A DNA stretch of 64,000 bases from Stutzerimonas stutzeri. Lineage in GTDB: Bacteria; Pseudomonadota; Gammaproteobacteria; Pseudomonadales; Pseudomonadaceae. The stretch spans positions 118,590 to 182,589 of the forward strand of contig NZ_JAMOIC010000009.1 of assembly GCF_024448895.1 (NCBI RefSeq), in the 5' to 3' direction. Position 1 is the stretch's first letter. The number at the start of each line of letters is the position of its first letter. Under the pieces are notes generated by a model that saw nothing but the letters and a program-made list of their open reading frames with translations, was not told the origin of the DNA and searched no databases. The position numbers and the translations under genes are program-made. Shown in pieces: positions 36,338 to 45,921 of the stretch.

Positions 36338-36549
36338 TGCTTCTGGGCCTGTTGACCGTGGTGATCGTCGGTTGTGCGATTTTGACGGTCACGACGATGA
36401 CCGACCACGATGCGCAGCAGACGGCGCTGCTACCCTTCGCCGACGACCCTGAAGCGGCGAAGACGATGAGCGAAGAAACCGGGTTGGTGTGCGAGAAGAT
36501 CATACGGCCGGCTCCCGAACCGGCGCCGCCATATCATTTCGAGGCGTAG
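36334..36549 (+). CDS. Small CcoQ-like membrane protein
   Basis: 71 residues: one N-terminal hydrophobic helix (about 2-22) then [19 protein letters not shown], a motif seen in small proteins encoded after orphan ccoN genes. It overlaps ccoN by ATGA. Probably the CcoQ partner for assembly or stability of the oxidase. Confidence 0.7.
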   Translation: MMLLGLLTVVIVGCAILTVTTMTDHDAQQTALLPFADDPEAAKTMSEETGLVCEKIIRPAPEPAPPYHFEA

Positions 36550-36655
36550 TTCGCCGACCGCTTAGACCGCGCCATCTGACCGGTGCAGATCGCTAGAACA
36601 GCTGCCTCTATCCAGGCGCCACGGCTTTGCGGCCATGGCCTCGAAGACAGACATC

Positions 36656-37363
36656 CTAGCTGTTGTGACTGGAGAGCGCGCCAATTGGCTTGGCACGTAA
36701 CCTTTGCGCTTGAATGTAGGCATCCTTTGACGGGGCCAGATGCCCACGACATAGCGCCACCAAACACTCCCTATCGGCGCCACGCAGGGCATCAATCAGC
36801 TGCCAATGTTCCTGACGAGAGCGCTCCAACTGCGCTGGCATGACAATGGTCGATGACCGTATGGAATGCGCTCGCTGGGCATGGTTGCTGATGGCTTCGA
36901 CAAGCACGGGATTGTCCGCAAGGCTGAAAAGCTCGCGGTGAAATCGCACATTTAGCCGAAACACCTGCCGAAGGTCGCCCTGCCTAACCGCGTCATCGTG
37001 AGCACTCTGGATAGCCAGTAGCGGCTGGAGCCGCTCTTCAGAAACGGGCAAGTTGATCAATCGCATGCAATGCGTCTCGAGCAGCTCACGAACCTCGTAA
37101 AGGTGCTCAACCTCCTCCACCGTGTACGCCTTTACCAGGGCACCGACGTTTCGCTTGCGTTCGACCAGCCCCATTTGCTCAAGCTCACCGAGGACGTTGC
37201 GAACGACGTGACGCTTGAGGCCGAATCGCGCCATCAACTCATCCTCAACCAGCCGCTCGCGCGGGTGAAGCGAGCCAAGCACGATCTCCTCCTCAAGCGT
37301 TGCGATCACCGATTCCGAACTGCACGGCCCCGCCGGGTGCGTTGATTTCTGCGTGTCATTCAA
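36656..37363 (-). CDS. GntR-family (FadR subfamily) regulator
   Basis: 235 residues: N-terminal winged helix (VIATLEEEIVLGSLHPRERL, VEDELMARFGLKRHVVRNVL) and a helical FCD effector domain (LYEVRELLETHCMRLI, VRFHRELFSLADNPVLVEAI with metal-site histidines). Start is TTG at 37363. Divergent from a sugar-acid dehydratase/permease pair, so it most likely represses that pair until the sugar acid appears; TTGATA-N4-TATCAA before the dehydratase gene is a candidate site. Confidence 0.87.
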   Translation of the reverse strand: MNDTQKSTHPAGPCSSESVIATLEEEIVLGSLHPRERLVEDELMARFGLKRHVVRNVLGELEQMGLVERKRNVGALVKAYTVEEVEHLYEVRELLETHCMRLINLPVSEERLQPLLAIQSAHDDAVRQGDLRQVFRLNVRFHRELFSLADNPVLVEAISNHAQRAHSIRSSTIVMPAQLERSRQEHWQLIDALRGADRECLVALCRGHLAPSKDAYIQAQRLRAKPIGALSSHNS

Positions 37364-37488
37364 GGTGGCGTTCCAGGTTCACTTAACTAACAGCCCGACT
37401 ATAGAGGGATTCTAAAGGCTGCTCAATGAACAGCCCGGTGCGGGTTGTCAGCGTGCACAAGTCATGGCTAAATGGCGTTCCGCGATTA

Positions 37489-37504
37489 TTGATAATAATA
37501 TCAA
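37489..37504. promoter_or_regulatory. Inverted repeat, candidate GntR operator
   Basis: TTGATA-ATAA-TATCAA, perfect six-base arms, just upstream of the dehydratase ribosome site (AAAGG, 37506-37510). The spacing excludes an FNR box (which needs N4 between TTGAT and ATCAA). Confidence 0.5.
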
Positions 37505-37518
37505 CAAAGGTAAACCTT

Positions 37519-39276
37519 ATGGTGGACAAGAGAACTGACGACGCCGTGGTCGTACCCACGGGGTTGCGCAAAGGCCTGACGAACTATGGGGACACGGGGT
37601 TCTCGCTGTTCCTTCGCAAAGCCTTTATCAAGGGCGCTGGCTATACCGACGATGCCCTGGACCGAACCATCGTCGGGATCATCAATACGGGCAGTGGATT
37701 CAATCCATGTCACGGCAATGCGCCCCAGTTGATCGAGGCGGTTAAGCGCGGCGTGATGCTCGCGGGCGGCCTGGCGATCGATTTCCCGACAATCTCTATC
37801 GGCGAGAGTTTTTCATCGCCCACAAGCATGTATCTGCGCAACCTCATGTCGATGGACACCGAAGAGATGATTCGCGCTCAGCCCATGGACGCCGTCGTGC
37901 TCATTGGTGGATGCGACAAGACCGTTCCGGCGCAGCTGATGGGGGCAGCCTCGGCAAATATTCCCACCGTTCAGCTGATCACCGGCTCCATGCTTACCGG
38001 CGGACACCGTGGCGTTCGTGTTGGCGCCTGCACGGACTGCCGCCGCTATTGGGGGCAGTATCGTGGACAGGAGATTGACGAAGCCGAGATTGTCGAGGTG
38101 AATTCAAAGCTCGTCGCAAGCGTTGGCACATGCTCGGTAATGGGCACCGCAAGCACAATGGCCTGCATAGGCGAAGCGCTCGGCATCGTGCTCCCCGGCG
38201 GCGCGACGCCGCCGGCGGTTACCTCCGACCGCATGCGGATCGCCGAACTCACCGGAAAGCAGGCCGTCGAGATGGCCCGGACCGGACTTACGCCGGACAA
38301 GATCCTCACGCCCAAGGCCTTTGAAAACGCCCTGCGCGTACTGCTCGCAATCGGCGGCTCGACCAATGGAATCGTGCATTTGACCGCGATTGCCGGACGC
38401 ATGGGCTACGACGTTGATCTGGAGGCCTTTGACCGAATGAGCAGGGACACCCCGGTGCTCGTCGATCTGAAGCCGTCCGGTCAACACTATATGGAAGATC
38501 TGCACCGCTCAGGCGGACTGCAGACAGTGCTTCGAGAGCTGCGCCCGCTGCTTCACCTTGATGCGCTTACCGTTACCGGCCGCACCCTGGGCGAGGAACT
38601 GGACGATGTGCCGGCTTTTGCCCAGGAGGTGGTGCGTAGCGTAAATAACCCGATCTATCCGGTCGGCGGCATCGCGTTCTTGCGCGGAAGCCTCGCCCCA
38701 GAGGGGTCAATCATCAAGCAGTCGGCCGCCGATGCGACACTGATGGAGCATGAAGGCCGTGCGGTCGTCTTCGAGAACTCCGAAGACCTGGCACTACGAC
38801 TGGATGACCCGGATCTTGACGTTAATGCTGACGACATCTTGGTGCTTAAGAACATCGGTCCAATAGGCGCCCCCGGCATGCCCGAGGCGGGTTATCTGCC
38901 TATTCCGAAAAAGCTCGCCCGTGCGGGCGTTAAGGACATGGTCCGAATATCGGACGGCCGCATGAGCGGCACCGCAGCCGGCACGATTGTGCTGCATGTC
39001 ACCCCCGAAGCGGCATTGGGCGGCCCTCTGGCACTCGTACAGAGCGGCGACCGCATCCGACTGAGCGTATCTCAACGCAGCATTGATTTGCTGGTAGCCG
39101 ATGAGGAATTGGAACGCCGTCGCGCCGCGCTCGTGTTGCCGACGCCCCAGAACGCCGAACGTGGCTACCGCAAGCTGTTCTTCGAGCAGATCACTCAGGC
39201 AGATGAAGGCTGCGATTTCAAGTTTCTACGCCCGCCAACCATGCAGGGCCGTATCCCCACCACCCCGCACGACTGA
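37519..39276 (+). CDS. IlvD/Edd-family sugar-acid dehydratase
   Basis: 585-residue Fe-S dehydratase. Cysteine ligands lie in NPCHGNAPQ, IGGCDKTVPAQ and VGTCSVMGTASTM; the C-terminal swivel domain has KNIGPIGAPGMPEAGYLPIP and RISDGRMSGTAAGTIVLHV, in which the Ser of GRMSGT is the likely base. It resembles the branch acting on aldonic acids (arabinonate, xylonate, galactonate) more than IlvD proper, and the GntP permease next door and GntR regulator fit. Exact substrate unknown. ATG at 37519. Confidence 0.85.
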   Translation: MVDKRTDDAVVVPTGLRKGLTNYGDTGFSLFLRKAFIKGAGYTDDALDRTIVGIINTGSGFNPCHGNAPQLIEAVKRGVMLAGGLAIDFPTISIGESFSSPTSMYLRNLMSMDTEEMIRAQPMDAVVLIGGCDKTVPAQLMGAASANIPTVQLITGSMLTGGHRGVRVGACTDCRRYWGQYRGQEIDEAEIVEVNSKLVASVGTCSVMGTASTMACIGEALGIVLPGGATPPAVTSDRMRIAELTGKQAVEMARTGLTPDKILTPKAFENALRVLLAIGGSTNGIVHLTAIAGRMGYDVDLEAFDRMSRDTPVLVDLKPSGQHYMEDLHRSGGLQTVLRELRPLLHLDALTVTGRTLGEELDDVPAFAQEVVRSVNNPIYPVGGIAFLRGSLAPEGSIIKQSAADATLMEHEGRAVVFENSEDLALRLDDPDLDVNADDILVLKNIGPIGAPGMPEAGYLPIPKKLARAGVKDMVRISDGRMSGTAAGTIVLHVTPEAALGGPLALVQSGDRIRLSVSQRSIDLLVADEELERRRAALVLPTPQNAERGYRKLFFEQITQADEGCDFKFLRPPTMQGRIPTTPHD

Positions 39277-39353
39277 CACCTCTCAAACCTTCCTGGCGCG
39301 CCGGTCTATACCGGCGCGCGTTTACGCTCCGCACAATAACAATTGGAGTTTGT

Positions 39354-40706
39354 ATGGAAAGCAATGCCCTGATACTGACGGTCACTGCATCATCGATCGT
39401 CGCGCTGCTTCTGTTGATCGTAAAATTCAAGCTGCAGCCTTTTCTTGCACTGATCCTCGTGAGTCTTGGAGCGGGCCTGGCCATCGGCATGGCGCCACAG
39501 AATCTGCTCGATTTCGTGGTCAAATCAATGGGAGGCACGCTGGGCTTCGTTGCATTGATCATCGGCCTAGGCTCCATGTTTGGCGAGATGCTGCGCGTCT
39601 CCGGGGGCAGCGAGCGCCTGGCCCTGACGCTGATAAATAAATGCGGCGATCGCACTGTGCCCTGGGCATTGGGACTTGTTGGATTTCTCGTCTCGATCGC
39701 GGTATTCATTGATGTGGCCATCGTTATTCTGGTGCCGCTGATCTATGGCATCGCAAGGCGCACCGGCAAATCGCTGCTCTACTACGGCATTCCTCTGTGC
39801 GCAGGGTTGAGCGTCACCCATACCTTTCTGCCGCCTACGCCCGGCCCGATCGCTACGGCAAGCATTCTTGGCGCAGACCTTGGCTGGGTCATCATCTGGG
39901 GCGTGATTGCGGGGCTCCCGGCGATGGCTGTTGCCGGCCCGCTGTTCGGGAAATTCATCTCGAATCGAATCTTCGTACCGGTGCCCGAGTACATGGTGCA
40001 GGGCGAAAGCAAGTTCGATGACCCTAGCAAGCTTCCAGCATTCAAGGGCGTTGTTCTCACCCTGCTGCTGCCGCTGGCACTGATCCTCGGAAACACGTCG
40101 GCCGAAATGCTGTTGGCAGAAGGCAATCCGTTGCGCGACATATTGATGTTTATCGGTAACCCGATCATCGCGTTGCTGCTGACCACGCTCCTGACCTTTT
40201 GGGTATTCGGACACAATCGCGGCTACTCGGCCGACCAGCTGCAGAAGATAGCGACCAAGGCGCTGGAGCCGGCCGGGATAATTATCCTGATCACGGGCGC
40301 AGGCGGCGTGTTCGGCAAGGTGTTGGTCGAGTCGGGCGTGGGCAAGATCCTGGCTGATGCCATGCAGGACATGAACATGCCCCTAGTCCTTTTCGGCTTT
40401 ACCACTGCGGCCATCATGCGTATTTCGCAAGGCTCGGGCACGGTTGCGATGATCACCGGCGCGAGCCTGACCGCACCAGTCGCGCAGCTGCTTGGCGCCA
40501 GTCCGCAAATGCTTGCCCTGTGCACAATCGCTATTGCCTGTGGCGGTGCCGCCTTCTCTCATGTCAACGACTCGGGTTTCTGGATGGCCAACCGGTACTT
40601 CGGCATGAGCGTCTCGGATACCCTCAAATCCTGGACCGTGATGAAGACACTGGTCGGGCTTACGGGGCTGTGCATATGCCTTGTGATTAGCTTGTTCATT
40701 ACATGA
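39354..40706 (+). CDS. GntP-family gluconate/sugar-acid:H+ symporter
   Basis: 450 residues with about 12-14 membrane helices; FIDVAIVILVPLIYGIARRTG, HTFLPPTPGPIATA, RISQGSGTVAMIT and FSHVNDSGFWM are GntP signatures. It follows the dehydratase by 77 bases and is closed by a hairpin at 40791, forming an uptake-plus-dehydration cassette under the divergent GntR. No aldolase or kinase for the product is present, so the pathway must finish elsewhere. Confidence 0.9.
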   Translation: MESNALILTVTASSIVALLLLIVKFKLQPFLALILVSLGAGLAIGMAPQNLLDFVVKSMGGTLGFVALIIGLGSMFGEMLRVSGGSERLALTLINKCGDRTVPWALGLVGFLVSIAVFIDVAIVILVPLIYGIARRTGKSLLYYGIPLCAGLSVTHTFLPPTPGPIATASILGADLGWVIIWGVIAGLPAMAVAGPLFGKFISNRIFVPVPEYMVQGESKFDDPSKLPAFKGVVLTLLLPLALILGNTSAEMLLAEGNPLRDILMFIGNPIIALLLTTLLTFWVFGHNRGYSADQLQKIATKALEPAGIIILITGAGGVFGKVLVESGVGKILADAMQDMNMPLVLFGFTTAAIMRISQGSGTVAMITGASLTAPVAQLLGASPQMLALCTIAIACGGAAFSHVNDSGFWMANRYFGMSVSDTLKSWTVMKTLVGLTGLCICLVISLFIT

Positions 40707-40790
40707 ACGCGATCGGTGGGGGGCAGACATGTCGTCAGCAATGGGCGTCTGTAACCTGGCCCGTTTGAGCGCAATAGACACCTAACCGAT

Positions 40791-40815
40791 AAGCCCCGCT
40801 CGATGCGGGGCTTTG
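40791..40815 (+). terminator. Intrinsic terminator after the GntP gene
   Basis: AAGCCCCGC, TCGAT loop, GCGGGGCTTTG. Confidence 0.75.
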
Positions 40816-40949
40816 CTTGCCGGCGCTGTCTGGCTTGATGCCTATTTCGTTTTCTCAAGGACGTATTGAAAAAGCATGTTGCATCCTGTGTCCGAACGAC
40901 CGTCGCGCTCTGAGCTCTATTGATACAAGACCGTACAGAGGACCACATC

Positions 40950-41174
40950 ATGGACAATTATCATATCCTGCCCACTGACGCTGGCTGGGAGCTGCGAAAG
41001 GAAGGTGCAGTCAGAGCATCCAAGACAGCCAGCACGAAGGGCGAGCTAATCACGCTCATGGGGACCTTCATGGAAGGTAAGACGGCGTCGGTCAAGATCC
41101 ATAAAAAAGACGGGGCGATTCAGGAAGAACGCACGTATCCAAGGGCAGCGGATCCTCGCCAGACCAAAGGCTGA
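40950..41174 (+). CDS. DUF2188 family protein
   Basis: 74 residues: YHILPTDAGWELRKEGAVRASK, then a helix and SVKIHKKDGAIQEERTYP, the compact DUF2188 pattern. AGAGGA precedes the ATG. Function unknown; the family often occurs singly in accessory DNA. Confidence 0.82.
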   Translation: MDNYHILPTDAGWELRKEGAVRASKTASTKGELITLMGTFMEGKTASVKIHKKDGAIQEERTYPRAADPRQTKG

Positions 41175-41318
41175 CCTGAGCATTTATACTTAATACTCTG
41201 CTTTACAGGCCGCTAGTGGGTCCATTGATTTAGTCAGGTGACATGATGGTAACCCCTCGCCCCGCACTTCCGCGTGCGCGATGGGATGACGACGGTTATA
41301 CGAGGCCCCGGGTCAATA

Positions 41319-41681
41319 ATGAAATCCCTTCCCCCAGTTCCGAATGCGTTCACCAGCGTGGTCGCCAGCAGATACTTTGAGCTGAACAATCCCAATAACT
41401 CAAAAGGTTTGCTTCTGGAGGTCGGCGCTCCTCTCCAGGACGTAGTCACCGTGTCCGGCAACGATTGGAGGTGTCCGATTCGTATCACTGAGGCCGGATT
41501 AGAGCAGGTGGTTTCTGTATGCGGGGTGGATTCATTCCAGGCGCTGCACCAAGCCTTCCGCTGGGTGACGGCTGAAGTACAGCGACGCGAGCGCGACACT
41601 GGGTTGCAGCTGCTCTTTCTTGGAATGCCATACGATCCCGAGACTCACCTACCTCAGACAAATGGATCTAACCCAAGTTAG
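41319..41681 (+). CDS. DUF6968-like hypothetical protein
   Basis: About 120 residues. LLLEVGAPLQDV, WRCPIRI and CGVDSFQALHQAFRWVTAEV resemble the DUF6968 pattern, a family of unknown role. No clear ribosome site decides the start; in-frame ATGs exist at 41274 and 41286 as well. Confidence 0.6.
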   Translation: MKSLPPVPNAFTSVVASRYFELNNPNNSKGLLLEVGAPLQDVVTVSGNDWRCPIRITEAGLEQVVSVCGVDSFQALHQAFRWVTAEVQRRERDTGLQLLFLGMPYDPETHLPQTNGSNPS

Positions 41682-41924
41682 CAGCTGTTACCGCGCCCGC
41701 CCCTTGTGCCTAATTTCTACTGCAATTGGCCAGCCATGCCACTTGCAGTAAGACGGCACCACCCCAAGCAGTGCTAATGATCGGCGTTACTCCGCACGAA
41801 AAAAGACGTTTGACCCCCACGAGTCGACCGTTGTATTGCGGGCGGTTGGATGTGCGCCGAGCGTAAAGTCGAATTTTGAATCAGGCGATGTATCTTTGAT
41901 CAATGAGAGCCAAAAGGAACACTG

Positions 41925-43637
41925 ATGTTCGCGATCGACCAACTGCTTCTGTTAGCCGCAATTCTGATCCTGTTTGGTGTTCTTTCCAGCAAGCTTTCGG
42001 CCCGCCTGGGTCTTCCTGTATTGGTTCTCTTCTTGCTCACCGGCATGCTTGCGGGCGAAAACGGGATCGGAGGCATTGCGTTCGACAATGCAGCTGCGGC
42101 CCATGCGCTCGGCACGCTTGCGTTAGCAATGATCTTGTTCGATGGCGGGCTTCAGACCCCGGTCTCATCCATCAAGATGGTCTGGAAGCCTGCGTCGGTA
42201 CTCGCTACGGTCGGTGTAATCGTTACGGCTACGATCGCCGGCCTGGCGGCCGCGTGGATGCTTGGTCTGCCTGTCCTAGAAGGCATGCTGCTCGGCGCCA
42301 TCGTCGGCTCGACGGACGCGGCGGCGGTATTCTCGCTTCTGAGGAACGCCGGGATCCATATCAACAAGCGCCTCAAATCAGTGCTGGAAATCGAGAGTGC
42401 CTCCAACGATCCCATGGCGATCTTCCTCACGGTGGGTTTGCTAGAGATATTGGTGAACGGCTTACCGATTGGATGGGGCCTGCTTCAGCTCTTTGTAATG
42501 CAGATGGGGATTGGTGCCCTGGTTGGTCTAGGAATAGGCTGGGCCGTCCTGAAACTGCTGCACCGTATTCAACTGGTAGCCTCAGGGCTGTATCCGGTTC
42601 TGGTCACAGCTGGCGGACTCCTGGCCTACGGTGTCGCCGCTAATCTGGGCGGCAGCGGCTTTCTCGCGATCTTTATCGCAGGCGTCATGATCGGCAATCA
42701 GAAGTTCCTGTTCCAGCGCAGCACGTTCCTCTTCATGGATGGGCTGGCTTGGCTCGGCCAGATCACCATGTTCGTTGTACTGGGATTGCTGGTTCATCCG
42801 GCATCATTGTTGGAGGTATGGTTCGAAGGTTTGGTGATTGCTGTGGTTTTGGTTCTGGTAGCGCGCCCTCTTGCCGTCGCGCCTGTACTGAAGCTGTTTG
42901 GATTCAATCTCAGGGAAACGGCGCTTGTATCTTGGGTAGGCTTGCGAGGGTCGGTACCTATTATTCTGGCCATTTTTCCGTTGCTGTTCGGCCTGCCAAA
43001 CGCGCCTCTGATCTTTAACGTGGTTTTCTTCGTCGTGCTTATCTCAGCTACAGTCCAAGGATCAACGCTGCCTCTGGTTGCTCGCAAGCTAGGATTGACC
43101 GAAAAGCCGCCAGCCGCGCCGGCCGCCACGCTCGAAATTAGCGCTCTTCAGGACGTAGATGCAGAGATCGTGAAATATACCTTGGGCGACGATACGCGGG
43201 CAGCCGGCCGGCTGCTTTCGCAGATGGCGCTTCCTGAAGGCGTAGTCGTCGCCATGATCACAAGAGGGACTTCCGTCATTCCGCCTCGGGGATCGACGAC
43301 TCTCGAACCTGGGGATCATTTGTTTGTTGTGCTCAAGCCGGAGAATCTAGCGTTCGTCGACTGCGTGTTCTCTCAAGCGCTGGAAGCAGCTCAAAGTGAT
43401 TTGCCCGACCAAGAGCTCAGGCTCAAGGGCAGCACAAAGCTCGAGAACGTATGGTCATCGTACGGCATTGATTTGGCTACGGACAAAAGCCAGACACTCG
43501 ATCAATTTCTGAAGGATGCGCTGGGAGCAGATCTTCGGCCCGGAGCGGAGCTTTTGGCTGGGACCGCGCTGCTCTCAGTGCGCGAGCAATTGCACGGACG
43601 TATTACAACGGTCGGAATTCGTGCATTTTCAGACTAA
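41925..43637 (+). CDS. K+/H+ antiporter, NhaP2/CvrA type
   Basis: 570 residues. Membrane part (about 1-390) of the CPA1 fold with LFDGGLQTP, GSTDAAAVFSLL and the ion-site ESASNDPMA; GLRGSVPIILAIFPLL follows. The C-terminal cytosolic part (about 400-490) is an RCK/TrkA-C-like regulatory domain (GTSVIPPRGSTTLEPGDHLFVV) with a CorC-like end. It exports K+ or Na+ for pH and volume control. Single gene. Confidence 0.9.
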   Translation: MFAIDQLLLLAAILILFGVLSSKLSARLGLPVLVLFLLTGMLAGENGIGGIAFDNAAAAHALGTLALAMILFDGGLQTPVSSIKMVWKPASVLATVGVIVTATIAGLAAAWMLGLPVLEGMLLGAIVGSTDAAAVFSLLRNAGIHINKRLKSVLEIESASNDPMAIFLTVGLLEILVNGLPIGWGLLQLFVMQMGIGALVGLGIGWAVLKLLHRIQLVASGLYPVLVTAGGLLAYGVAANLGGSGFLAIFIAGVMIGNQKFLFQRSTFLFMDGLAWLGQITMFVVLGLLVHPASLLEVWFEGLVIAVVLVLVARPLAVAPVLKLFGFNLRETALVSWVGLRGSVPIILAIFPLLFGLPNAPLIFNVVFFVVLISATVQGSTLPLVARKLGLTEKPPAAPAATLEISALQDVDAEIVKYTLGDDTRAAGRLLSQMALPEGVVVAMITRGTSVIPPRGSTTLEPGDHLFVVLKPENLAFVDCVFSQALEAAQSDLPDQELRLKGSTKLENVWSSYGIDLATDKSQTLDQFLKDALGADLRPGAELLAGTALLSVREQLHGRITTVGIRAFSD

Positions 43638-43834
43638 ACGGCGCATTCAAAAAAGGGTAATGGCAAAAGGTCCAGTACGTCCCTGTACTTCCGGCTTCGC
43701 CACCATGCATCTTCTATCGAGCACCTCGCCGAAGCCTACCTGAGGCAGTGGCTCGTTCTCGCACCACGTCACAGCGTTATCAATGTTGTGGGCGGTAAGC
43801 ACGTCCGCCTAGCTTTCAAATTTTCTACTGTCGT

Positions 43835-44200
43835 ATGAACAGCAAGAAGATCGATAAGCGCGCGTTGCAACTACCTCATTCTGCGATTGGAGATTCTGAC
43901 TCGCTAGATATTGCGGGTAATAGCTTCTTCCATTCGTGCGGAGCCTACGAGTTCTCGCTGAGCAGTGCAGTGCAGTGCAGTGCAGTGCAGTGCAGTGATT
44001 GGTTGGAGGATTTTCAGGTATTAAACAGCATGCACTTTAGGGCTGGGGTAACAAGAGCCTACACGGTGGAACCCGGACACCGACATGATCTTTCTGAACC
44101 CGTCGACTCGTCCGGTCCTCATGAAGGACAGCTTCTGGCCGATCGCGGTCATTCGGTGTCCGCCTCCGGCCCTAAGCCGGCCCGGACCATTGCAAGCTAG
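43835..44200 (+). CDS. Uncertain ORF containing a pentanucleotide repeat
   Basis: 121-codon frame with no recognised domain. Seven GCAGT units within it (43962-43996) encode SAVQCSAVQCS-like residues. No clear ribosome site. Listed because the repeat would make it phase-variable if it were a gene. Confidence 0.2.
   Translation: MNSKKIDKRALQLPHSAIGDSDSLDIAGNSFFHSCGAYEFSLSSAVQCSAVQCSDWLEDFQVLNSMHFRAGVTRAYTVEPGHRHDLSEPVDSSGPHEGQLLADRGHSVSASGPKPARTIAS
43962..43996. repeat. (GCAGT)7 pentanucleotide tandem repeat
   Basis: Seven perfect copies of GCAGT in a row. Five-base units change the reading frame when copies are gained or lost. Confidence 0.9.
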
Positions 44201-44298
44201 CCCGCAGATTCAGGTACTACTGCAAGCCGGGGGTTGGGGTCACATGTATGTTCCTGATCCGCAGTTTGCACGCCTGGCCTCCGCCATATGCCGAGCAG

Positions 44299-45428
44299 CT
44301 ATTGCTGAAGCGTCACCAGGTTGCCGCTGCCGCTCTGGGTCGCGCTCAGGCTATTGCGAACGCCACGCTGAATCACAACTAACCGATTCATGCTCCATGA
44401 CTGCGTGATGGTGGCCGCCTGGCCGACCCCAGACTGAGCGATATCGATCGCGTTACCGTTGCCCTGACTAATAGCCGTCACGTGGTGAGAGTGCCCGATC
44501 TGGCTCAGTACGAAATCAAGGCCGTCTCCTGTCTGTTCATAAAACAGCTCATTGTCATTGCCGAGCTGAGCCACCGATATCAGGTTGTCGTTACCCTCCT
44601 GCGTCATAGATTGGTCGCTACCATCAAGGGTGCCGTTAACCACATTGGCTGTGCCTGATTGGTAGATATCGATGTCATTGTCGTAGCCATATTGGCGGGC
44701 GCGGGTCAGGTTCGATTCGCCCACCTGAATGATGGAGGCAGTATTGTATTCGAGCGCCTGCTGGCTCAAGGCGTAGTTGTTATTGCCTACCTCGCTAATC
44801 GTGATATCCGAGTAATTATTGTGAAAATAACTCTGATCCGCGTGCGCTTCGTTGTTGTCGCCTTCTTGTCGAACAGCGCTCACCAACTGAGTACCGGACT
44901 CGAAGGTGCTCGCCCAATTCCCACTACCACGCTGATAGATTGAGGTCACGCTGGCTGAGCCAAAGGGCTGGGTCACGCTGGCGTGATTATTGCTTAAAAT
45001 GGTCTCGAATGCCGCCGACGCGTTACTCACTAGCCTCTGATGAGCCCCTCCGGTGTTGCCGTTACCTTCCTGGTAGGTTGAGATCGATGAGTCGATACTG
45101 TCGACCTGAGAGTTGTAATGGTGGTTGTTATTGCCGACCTGCTCGGTGCTGGCCGCACTTCCGCTACCCCCGAGCTGCAGGACCCACGAACTGTCGCCAT
45201 CACCCTGCTGGATGTCGACGAGCTCGCTCCCGGTGCTCACCTGTCGAATCACGGAAGTGTTGAAATCCCCTGCCTGAACATGGCCAATGCGATTGCCAAT
45301 TCCTGCCTGGCTGATCTTCGCGTCATTGGCATTGCCTTCCTGAGTCAGCTCGAGGCTATTGCTTGAGCATGAGCAAATACAACCTGCACCGCCAAGATGG
45401 GGGCGTTAGAGAGTTTGACGAGCGTCAT
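44299..45428 (-). pseudogene. Curlin-repeat (CsgA/CsgB-like) protein gene with a frameshift
   Basis: The long frame encodes more than 300 residues of curlin-type repeats (recurring QxGxxNxxxxxQ, as in QEGNGN, QVGNNNH, QLGNDNE, QSGSGN), the amyloid-forming motif of curli. Its start codon and signal sequence are in another frame: an ATG at 45428 with GGAG upstream gives MTLVKLSNAPILAVQVVFAH then AQA and soon a stop, while the repeat frame continues as NSLELTQEGNAND. Adding one base near 45,360 joins them into one secreted protein. No csgC/D/E/F/G genes are near. Either a recent inactivation or a sequencing error. Confidence 0.8.
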
Positions 45429-45921
45429 GACTAGTCACTCCGTATGGGTTACGCAGCAATCGAGGGACAGCGTTGGGCGATGCGAACAAGCACTTGAACG
45501 TAAGCTGGTAAAGGAACGCTCATGGTTGAAACAGTCCGGCCGGCAAGAATGATTTGACAACGGCGGGTGCGGCAGTAGCTGTTGAGTCTTTCGCCTGTGA
45601 AACACCTATAAAGCCGCCCGATAGGGCCCGGCCTTCCGGCCGCGTTGTCGAGCTTTCGGGCTCTCGTCCCTTCGGACTTTGATAGTGCCCTCCCCCTGGT
45701 CGGCTGAGGCCTGCGCGCTCCGTTTGCCCGTCCGTGCCAGAGAGTGGGTATGGGGCGTTCTTGCTGGTTCCTTCACCTTGTCACGGCGTGCTCGCCGTCA
45801 AGGGCTGCACGCGCAGGGCGCGTTTGCGGCCGAGGGCCGGCGGTGCCCCTGTGACCGCTTGCGCTGCGCCGTGCCGGGTCGGTTCCGGGCAATTTCGCCC
45901 GAGCAACCGGAGCACGATGCC
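45429..45921 (+). other. GC-rich leader region of radC with several hairpins
   Basis: About 490 bases without a supported gene. Short inverted repeats occur around 45620-45675, such as GGCC-TTCC-GGCC and GAGC-TTTCGG-GCTC. The open frame upstream of radC to 45679 is not conserved sequence. Confidence 0.4.

Noticed and set aside
37489-37504. TTGATA...TATCAA as an FNR/ANR box
   Set aside because: The gap between TTGAT and ATCAA is six bases instead of four; a GntR operator is more likely.
43962-43996. Short direct repeats as a CRISPR array
   Set aside because: It is a simple five-base microsatellite without spacers, and no cas gene is present.
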